In this document: piece by piece, positions 1-64,000 of the stretch
Layout: every line of letters begins with the position of its first letter
How positions within the stretch are numbered: position 1 is the stretch's first letter
Assembly: GCA_009760855.2 (NCBI GenBank)
Contig: WPIO01000005.1
Location: 3,053,501 to 3,117,500 of the forward strand
Direction of reading: 5' to 3'
Length of the DNA: 64,000 bases
From: Cristatella mucedo
Lineage: Eukaryota > Bryozoa > Phylactolaemata > Cristatellidae
Position numbers and translations under genes: made by a program
The notes under the pieces: model-generated
Seen by the model: only the letters and a program-made list of their open reading frames with translations
The model's database searches: none
What the model was told of the DNA's origin: nothing

Positions 1-3000
1 CGTTGGCGATGTGCACGAATGCAACGGCAACGAAGGAAAGGGCTGGTGTAAACCACTGGGTTTGTTGGTTTACTTGAGTAAGAACTGTCCTACTGATTAA
101 GTACTTATGCTTTTACATGTTTATTCCTAACAAATGTTTCACACAGTTGGTCAGCAGATGCCATTAATGAATTCGGTGGCTAGTGGCTATTCGTAGCCAG
201 GTGGCCAGCAGTGACCACACAATCGCAGCACCGTGGTTGGGAGGCCAACCAAAAGATGGACCTACGTATTGCCACTCACTTGCTTGTACCCTCCCGAATC
301 GGAAACGGCTAAAATTCAGTTAGAGACGCTTTGGTGGACATCAGTCAGTCCATATTACCGTCTCAGAATCTACACAGACCGCGTCTTGTCTCTAGTCTAA
401 TAATGGTAACTGGATAGAGATGTAACTAATATGCATTCGGATGGAAAGCTGCTGTTACAGACAGTAATCAGAGACATTCACAGTATTACCCGACCTCTTC
501 AAGGGAGCTATTCTTGCAAAAGGCAGCATACAGTACGTAATAGAACTTCATTTAGATACGGGCAGTGTTGGCTGTTTCGGCTATTCCTTTAAAATTGGGG
601 TTTGAGGGCTTCGTATGTCACTCTACTTCGCTAAAACTTGTTGCCGGAGAATGATCAGCACTTACGTTTTTTTCAGCTGCCAAAACTATTTTGAGACTCC
701 TATGGTAATGAAAAAAACGAAAGTTTAACAAAGATATGACATAAGCCGTATATATCTAAAAACAAAGCACTTTAAAATTATATGAAAAACAAAAAGCGCA
801 CAATTACAAACAATGAGAAAATGCTGCTAACTAAATGTCATTGTCAATATTGGTTCAGAAATTTTTCGCTGCGGTTTTGTTTTTAGGTCGGTCGTTCTTT
901 TTGCGGCTTAACCCATCGGAACGGACAGGGCGCAATGCAAATTTTGCTGTTTTTCATTCGCTAGCCACACAACCAGAAAATTTAATTGTGCTTGTGGTAC
1001 CTGCAGTGCCACAAAGGCAAAGTAATTTTACAGATTTAATTAGTTATAGAAACTGGCAGTACCCGGCCACTAACTTAACCGAGTGCGGGCTGGCTGGAAG
1101 AAACCTATTCTTACTTTGCAGTAGATGCCAACATTCCGTGCTCTTATTTGTGGGTGACCTGACAGAAACAATACGCCACGCTCGACCGATCGTCAGCTGC
1201 AGTTGAAATAAATCACAGAGAAGGTGAACGCTTAGTTATTTACAACTGTGCTGAAATGTTAATGAATAAAGGAGCAAGATTTGTAATAAGACCAGCCTGT
1301 CGCGTCTTAGCTTCTTCATTCCTAAGATTAAACGGCTTCAGTAACTTCAGCCCTCTCGTTCCCTCTGGTACGCAGACGACAATACATTAGCCGAACCATT
1401 AAATAAATTTAATTCATTTGTATATCGCCACAAGAGAACTTAATCTCTATTCAGGCGCTTCACACATGCCTCAGGGCTCTAGCCCACGATCTCAGCCAGA
1501 CCTCGATCGGGGCGAGCACCTTAACCACTGGACCAATCCAGCTCGGCAACCATTCTTTTCCTTTAGACTGTTGGCGATAGGCACTTTCTCGTTGCGGATC
1601 GTGGACTGTAGAACTCTCTTGCGAAGTTCTTGATCAACGATATTTTCTCTCTAGCACCCAGTTCTAGCGCATCTTTTCCAGCCTTCCTGCGCTACCACTT
1701 CTATGCGACTCACTTCGTCGTCTCTCCTCCAGGCTCATCTACATTGTATATAGCGATTCGGGTAGAGAATGTACAATTCCTGGCTTTCAAGATTCTGGAA
1801 TACTCTGTAAAGTGGACTACCATATCTATCAGTTGGAAAACGACCCAACCGAGTTTCAATCGACCGGTGGAAAAGGAAACGGTTAACTCCCACTTGGCTT
1901 AATCCTGACTGTGCCCACGCCTTTCCTCTTCACGGATTCACAAAACCTCACGATGAGCGTCGCAGGATAACGGAGTCTCGACGGCTCAGTCGGTCGAGCG
2001 CTGGACAACTAGCCCAAAAATGCACAATCGATCCCCACCAGAGGCGAGATTCTGTCCAGGCGCTCAGTTCCATCGCAGTCGCCTCAGGTGGCTGCGCATT
2101 TGAAATGGTTGCTTATCACTTCCTCTGCGTTTCTTGAAATAAAGTCTGCGGGCTTCCGAATGCGCATCGACAGCCGCTTCGGACTTGTGTGCTCAAACGC
2201 AAGCTAAGCGACGTAACACCGACAGCGGTATTTCTGGTTTGTGATGTTACAGATCGTAGATAACTGCGCATAAGATTCTCTAGCAGTGGATCTAGTTCGA
2301 AAGCTGTCAATAGATGTTTTAATGCAACACAGTTGCTCTCTTATATGGCTGTCAATTTGATAAGATTTCACGTGCCAGCGAGCAGCCTCTGTTCTCCAAT
2401 ATAGTGGCAACTGGCTGCGCAAGCTAAACATCAAATCTGGAGAATGTTTCTCGAATTCCGACTGCTCTGCGGAAGACCATGGGCAGTCACATTTGTAAAA
2501 GTTGTTACAAAACATTTCGGATGCTCATCTAGTGAAAGGCAGTTATATATGAAAGGAAGATGGCTGTCGAATATCTGGTGTGTTGAAACTAAAACTTTAA
2601 GGGGGAAAACATCAAGCCGCAGCATAAATTCAAAGCGTCCTTGGGAAAGATACTCGAACTTCACGGCCTAGCTAGACTCGAGTCCTCCGCCACGCAACCC
2701 ACGGTTGTCTGCTGCGAGCGTGATAAAAATTACGGAACAACTCACTCAACAGACATTTAAATAGCAGCAGAGAAGACTTAGCTGCAATCGCTCAACTCAG
2801 AGCAAGGCAGTTGGGAAATGCCTGTTGCAGGACTCGAGCCCTCGACCCAAGCGATAGCCGCTCAGACTCTTCTTCCGGTATATTTACGAGGCTGTCTAGC
2901 AGCCGACCGTAACCTTTTAATTTACTTTACAATTTGGTGAGGTTCCATGGAAACGGCACTATTTTTTCGCGGAGGATTAGCGGCCATATTTGCAAACGTC

Positions 3001-3540
3001 GGGAGCATGGTCGTGCAGTATTTTTATTGGTTACAAATACCTTGCATTACTCGCTTATTCAGCGTTTGCGATGTTGTTATGCAAAGTCGGAAGCTGGAGG
3101 TCGTTGAGTCGTTAATCGGTCCATGGCAGCATCGGTCGGCAGTAGAGGAAAGTCTAAAGGCAGGAGTCCAGCACGTTCCGCCGCCGAGGTTAGATCCACG
3201 ATAAATAGAACTTACCGTTTCTAAGCCAAGCACGCTCCAAATAGCTGTAGTTCATTATCATTTGCGCTTCTGATCGTTACGGAAGTGCGACACTCACCCA
3301 AGCCCGCAGTCCCCTACCGCCGCTGCTCTCCTCGTGGAGATCTGCCGGCTGGCTTTGAGGAGCGTTTCGTCATGATAACTTCGAAAGTGCACTCTTACAG
3401 GACTGGTGCGCTGACCCTGCGCTAAATATATGTATCAGAGGACCACTGCCGCGTATTTTTAATGGAATGGCAGCTCAGGATTCGCTTTCGACACCAGAAT
3501 AAAGCAAGGGGAATTAGCGAGAACCCATTTCCATTTATGC
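1..3540. other. Upstream intergenic region, no gene seen
   Basis: No exon, conserved domain or RNA gene is recognisable on either strand. The open frames here are short and unlike known proteins. It contains a SINE relic (1413-1545), a scrap of LINE-B-like sequence near 1660-1760 and possibly 2110-2215, and tRNA-like fragments near 1975-2010 and 2820-2870. Confidence 0.6.
1413..1545 (-). mobile_element. Second tRNA-derived SINE (SINE-2) with LINE-A-like tail
   Basis: On the minus strand a tRNA-like head (GGTCCAGTGGTTAAGGTGCT) is followed by GAGCCCTGAGGCATGTGTGA and then AGCGCCTGAATAGAGATTAAG, TTCTCTTGTGGCG. The last part is a good match to the LINE-A 3' tail (AGCGCCTAGAAAGAGATTGA, TTCTCTGAGGGCG). 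Confidence 0.65.
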
Positions 3541-3549
3541 TGCGCATCT

Positions 3550-4192
3550 CGGCGGCGGCGGCTACTTAATAGCGCTCCCATCGGAATCGGCTAAGCGGCC
3601 AAGAGCCCCGCCGGGCTCCCAGTCGATCGTTGCAAATACGTCACGAGCCTCGAAGTGGCCCCTCAGGTCACCGTCCTCCTTCTGCTTCTGCCTGCGATGG
3701 CCGTGCGGCAGCAGAAGCCGCAGCAGCATCGCGGCGGCGAACAATGGTGAGCCTTCTCGAGCGCCAGTGAACTGTCCCTGCTCCTGCGCTGGGCTAGCAG
3801 CGGCACCGCCGGCTTCCAGATGCATGCTGTGCAGCCAGTAAGCAATGAGCGCGGCTTCCCTCCGCCGCCGTCGCCCGCCGCCGCCCCCGGACAGACGAAT
3901 GGAGTGCGGCCCTAGCGAATCTGGAGTCTGGAGTCCGGTTCTTTCTCGCCCACAACGGGTCCGAACGGCTTGCCTTTATCTGTCGCTATAGGCGGGCACG
4001 TGCGCGTCGACGGCCGGGCGAGCTTTAACGCCGTTGCTCCGGTCTGCTCTCTTTACGATTTCAGGAGGGCCGGAGGCGCTCCAGCGTACTGCTAGCCTGG
4101 CCGGCGACTGTGCTGGCATGCCGGCGTGATCGCCCCTGGGACGCAGTGGTCGTTAGCGAGCATCAGCATTGTTGGCTTCGGCGGCCGACGAG
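3550..4192 (+). promoter_or_regulatory. CpG-rich promoter and 5' leader of the DGK gene
   Basis: This stretch is much richer in G+C and CpG than the rest of the window. For example 3841-3900 alone holds about eleven CpG dinucleotides, and GCC/CGC runs are common. It ends at the first coding exon. I see no convincing TATA box at a useful distance, which fits a CpG-type dispersed promoter. An in-frame TAG at 4154-4156 ends any upstream extension of the protein. The transcription start site cannot be placed by eye. Confidence 0.55.
4118..4129 (+). promoter_or_regulatory. Three-codon upstream ORF in the DGK leader
   Basis: ATG CCG GCG TGA lies 63 nt before the DGK start codon and encodes Met-Pro-Ala. 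If the leader includes this position, ribosomes would meet this AUG first and could reinitiate at 4193. Its use depends on where transcription starts, which is not known. Confidence 0.4.
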
Positions 4193-60452
<56,260 letters not shown>

Positions 60453-61199
60453 GTACTTTCTGTAGGTGTCGGTTTGCTTTGTCTGTTGTCTCTCCATGTT
60501 GCCAATAATTATAAGCTGTGGTTAATTTAAGCATTTCCAAACGCAGTCGATGGTGAGGTTTACTGTGCAGCCAGGGCCAACAGAGTATCCTTAAATTTGC
60601 TCGCATCTATGTTATAACTGTTTAGAGTACTAATACGGTTTCCACTGGCTTATTCGCACCATAGATAGTTCTATCCCAACCAGCAGTCCAGTAATTTATT
60701 ATGGACTATTTATATCTAACTCTAATAATTTGCGAAACCTGGGACAACCCGAGATTAAGCAGCGCCCCATATCAAGTTGCCAGGCACATGGCTTTGACAT
60801 TGGTATATCTTTTGTGCTCGTGATTCCTATCTGTATAACCAGATATGTACAGGTTAATTATATGAATGATGGGCACGTGAAGTCGATCTAATTTGTTTGC
60901 ATATGGCCATCGGGAAAGTAGTGGCAAAAAATATTAAGTTTCTTCTAGCGATGCCAATCCACGTAATTACAGCCAGAAAGATCTTTTATAGCCGACCTTT
61001 TTTCATCATGATAATCATATCTTTTAGACTTCTAATGAAATTCCCTAATCTTACGTGATTCGATCCCATCTGTGCTGTGTTAGTTAGATAAAGCCAGTAT
61101 TGTCTTGAACTGCTCTGTCCCAGCCTTTATGTAATATCATTCTATAACGGCTTGTGGTAGTTTGGTATACTTGGAGTCATGCATTTCCGTTTTCTATCA

Positions 61200-61650
61200 T
61201 TTTCTGTTGTTAAAGCAAGGATATACACCTCACTTACTACTTTGACATTACCTAGGACTTTTTGGTCCCTTCATGCTCTTGCACTGACCTACATATCTGA
61301 AATAAAGTACTCTCTGATCAGGCCTCCAGTCTTACCATCCCTTCTGTTTAGACTTTTTTTCATGTGAGTGTCCTTCTAAAGAAATTTGAATCCCTCCCTT
61401 AGAAATCAGGCCTTCAGCTCTGATGCCCCCTTACAGCCTGGAGTGTTATAGCAAAGACAACTCATTACCCCTAATTTGACAGTGTTCAAAAGAAGCTAAA
61501 ATCTAACTGCTCCTTATAGCCTTTGCTCCGTCCATGTAATCTTCTGTGTTCTTGTCCATGTTGGAAATTATGCATCTTGTAACTAATTTACAAGCTTCCT
61601 TTCATCATATATGAAGTGCTTAGACCGAGATCTGGTTCTTTTATAAAGGT
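61200..61650 (+). mobile_element. LINE-A 3' fragment, diverged
   Basis: TTTTGGTCCCTTCATGCTCT resembles the FRSLHSLAPAYLSD block (here WSLHALALTYISE), followed by AAAAGAAGCTAAAATCTAAC and a worn tail GTGCTTAGACCGAGATCTGG with TTCTTTTATAAAGG. Confidence 0.6.
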
Positions 61651-62039
61651 TTTATTTCTCTAGATACCAGATTTCATTTTTTTTCTCTTGGTACAAAGTT
61701 TGTTTTACATATCTTGTATGCCTGAAATATATAGAAAATAGCAATAGTTCCAAAAATGTGCTTCTTTGATTAGCACTATGCTGATCATAGAAGCACATTT
61801 TTTGGAACAATATTGTGAAGTTCCCCTGTTTTCCTGTTAGGCACGGTGAAGACGGCAGGTAGGCATATAGCATACCTTGTGCCGCTACTGCTACTAGTGA
61901 TATTTAGGCAGGCAGAAAACTTTTGAGGACTATCCATAGAAGAGTAACAATACAGGTGGGTTAAAAGAACATTTTAGTTTATGTTTTTATAGATTAAGAG
62001 AATAGTGAATAGCCATATTTATTGATGTGATGCCAAGAG

Positions 62040-63530
62040 GTTGATTGCACCTAGCAGATGCATTTTGCTCAGCGTGGACAATGTATCAAGTCCCGAGCAA
62101 ACAAAAAGTACTCCGTGAAAGTGTCTGTTAAGATGTGTGAGGTCTACAAAGCATACTTCGGCATGCCTGTCTGGAGTCGAGCTGCCGTTTGCACCTCACT
62201 TCACAGGCTAATACTGCAAAAGAAGTCTTGAAGGTAAGGTGCGTGATTGTTGCTCGCTAGATGGAATTTCTTGCACAAGATTAGGTAGTGTGTGTAAAAT
62301 CATGTGTTGATTTATGTAATTTGTTTACGGTTTACAGGCTTATACTGGGAGACAAGATAACCGTGAAGTATGCTATGCCAAGGCTTTAGCAAGAACCAAA
62401 TGACTACTCAAATAAATGCAACTTCTGCACGATTGACCCTTCTAAACATCGAAGTAGAAAGAGCATATCTCTCACCACACACCTGTATTTATACACATTC
62501 TGCTATCTATCGCTCCAATACCACAATGCTCTGAGTACTACTACTACTAATAATAATAATGCACTTGATAAAGCACCCTCAGAGAACTCAATCTCTTTCT
62601 AGGCGCTTTACATTTGCTGCACACCTCTCCGGAGATCAGCCATCTTCAGGAGAGATCCAGTAGCCTCAAAGCTTTACTTGTAATTATTATGGTTGCTTTA
62701 TGACTGAAACAAGAAGCATCTCACCCCATTGCTCACTCTGTGCACCTCAAAGATGACTTCAACATGTCAAGATATTACTGAGTGCCTCTAAGTATGGTGG
62801 CTATGGCTTGGAAACAATTAGAGACTTCAAAACAGTGTCATTCCTCTTTGGCCTGAAAGATTTGACAAAGTTTCTTTATTTTCTTTGTCTATCGGTCAGT
62901 CGGTACACTAATGCATACTATCGCAAAAGGGACTGGCCACGTCGGACCGAATTCGGAAGAATAGCATCATGTGGTAGCCGATTGTAGACCTAGGAAAGAT
63001 GCAAATGCCACCCACTACTGTACATCAAATTAGGCCACTTCCGGTTCTTTGTCACTGCTCTAGGCAGGTTTCAAGCTCCTTAAAAGTTCTTTTCACTGCA
63101 TTTGGTATCAAAGATCAAAGCTGTTATCTCTGTCGGACCATAGGTAAAGAAGATCATGGAGTGTGACGAATTTGCCAGCAAGCTGATCCAGACGGAGATA
63201 TCAGCTTAGAAGTCTTTTTTGTTTCAGTGGTTTATCACTTTTTACCAACCGAAGGTTAAACCTGTGAGCAAATGGTTCAGGCTCTCATAAAGAACTATGC
63301 CCAAGTGTAGTGCAGTCAATATCCTTGATATTCATCTTGAAAAATTCAAGGAGAACATGCGAGCTTACTCGGAGGAGTGGACTTTTTAATGTCGTAGCAA
63401 CAAAAGTGTAACGAAAACATGATGGGGACCATGTTTGGGTGCTTCTTTGACAATGCAATATACAGTATAGCTGAAAATCTAGAACATCTACTCATTTCTG
63501 AGCATTATTTTTGTATGACTTCAAAGTAAA
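62040..63530 (+). pseudogene. Decayed mobile-element protein gene, unnamed invertebrate family (A)
   Basis: Pieces in all three forward frames line up in order: KYSVKVSVKMCEVYKAYFGM, VKYAMPRL-QEPNDYS-KCNFC, DPSKHRSRKS, AHSVHLKDDFN, KYGGYGLETIRDFKTVSFLF, YRKRDWPRRTEFG, LYIKLGHFRFFVTAL, KKIMECDEFASKL, and ENMRAYSEE. I recall this string of motifs from a protein family common in arthropod and cnidarian genomes and usually multi-copy. I do not know an accepted name. Many stops and frameshifts, plus the LINE-A tail at 62540-62625, show it is dead. Confidence 0.7.
62540..62625 (-). mobile_element. LINE-A 3' tail (short)
   Basis: ACTACTAATAATAATAATGC, CTTGATAAAGCACCCTCAGA and CTTTCTAGGCGCTTTACATT match the reverse LINE-A tail almost perfectly. 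It interrupts the mobile-element gene relic around it. Confidence 0.85.
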
Positions 63531-64000
63531 TACATCTCAATTTATTCACTTGCTGTTCTCTCTGACGAAATGTGAATCACAGAATGCGAATTTGTCAGTT
63601 TTGTCATCGGAAAGGGGTTGATTTTAACTTAATCACTTTCATGATCACAATAGCCAAGTTTGTTGGGACTAATGGCCATTTTCTATACTTCTGAGGGAAG
63701 AGCAATTATGAAATAACACTTACTATCTAGAGATAAAAGTTGTGTTACTTTGTTGCTAGCGCTACTATTTATTTCATTATTAGATCTTTCGGATTCATTG
63801 TTTCATATACCTGCTAGTGATTTTTGAACCATTTTTTCCCATGTATCTTGGTTTAGTCAGATGCTGGTAGTGGCTGGTATGAACAAAGTTCCCAGCAGTG
63901 CAAAAGCGTCTTTAGGTAGCATATAAGGGCTCTCTCAGCAAACGTGTTTTTGTTCAAGCGATTCGGTTTAGCTTTGTATATTCATGGAATACTTTAAAAG

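Larger units (their letters stand above)
60453..64000 (+). other. DGK intron 18, open at the window edge
   Basis: No further DGK exon was found: I looked for a phase 2 acceptor followed by C/T-TGG and an accessory-domain sequence. The span 60453-61190 is AT-rich and unremarkable. A worn LINE-A copy (61200-61650), a mobile-element gene relic (62040-63530) and a LINE-A tail (62540-62625) are present. 63530-64000 shows nothing recognised. Confidence 0.6.

Noticed and set aside
835-1206. 123-codon open frame upstream of the gene
   Set aside because: No domain, no promoter or splice context, and composition matches the non-coding surroundings.
3562-3825. Minus-strand 87-codon frame as a real divergent gene
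   Set aside because: GC-rich DNA has few stops by chance; no domain or homologue is apparent, so it is kept only as a remark.

Overview
This window is animal (metazoan) nuclear DNA. It holds one recognisable protein-coding gene, on the + strand. The gene has 18 visible exons joined by GT-AG introns of about 0.2 to 9.1 kb, and its introns are full of LINE, SINE, Tc1, hAT and Mutator-like relics plus simple repeats. There is no operon structure, no ribosome binding site pattern and no dense coding. The gene family and the CR1/L2-like LINEs point to an invertebrate animal. I cannot name the lineage from sequence alone.

The gene is a diacylglycerol kinase of the theta type (DGKQ / C. elegans dgk-1 class). 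I joined its exons by hand and the reading phase is kept across all 17 junctions: 4193-4367, 12954-13033, 22134-22236, 23091-23179, 24235-24366, 28435-28585, 35677-35793, 37797-37891, 41560-41635, 44527-44665, 46378-46597, 47917-48067, 48660-48817, 49046-49197, 49895-50043, 51971-52079, 54565-54768 and 60300-60452. They encode 817 complete codons plus 2 nt. The domain order is three C1 zinc fingers, a charged linker, two Ras-association-like (RA) domains, an RRM-like stretch, the DAGK catalytic domain with its GGDGT motif, and the start of the DAGK accessory domain. The last exon visible stops inside the accessory domain, so the 3' end of the gene lies beyond the window.

Layout: 1-3540 is upstream intergenic DNA with repeat scraps. 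3550-4192 is a GC/CpG-rich promoter and 5' leader. 4193-24366 carries the three C1 domains except the tail of C1-3 (exons 1-5, with two introns near 9 kb). 28435-46597 carries the end of C1-3, the linker and the RA domains (exons 6-11). 47917-54768 is a more compact stretch with the RRM-like part and most of the catalytic domain (exons 12-17). 54769-60299 is an intron holding a Mutator-like transposon with 9-bp target-site copies, itself broken by a LINE. 60300-60452 is exon 18. 60453-64000 is intron 18, with a decayed mobile-element gene.

I did not find a new defence or biosynthetic system. The most unusual items are a 190-bp hAT miniature element with an 8-bp target duplication that closely resembles, from memory, mammalian URR1/SPIN-like hAT elements; the nested FLYWCH-type MULE; two decayed copies of unnamed invertebrate mobile-element protein families; and a tRNA-derived SINE whose 3' tail matches the 3' tail of the local CR1-like LINE.
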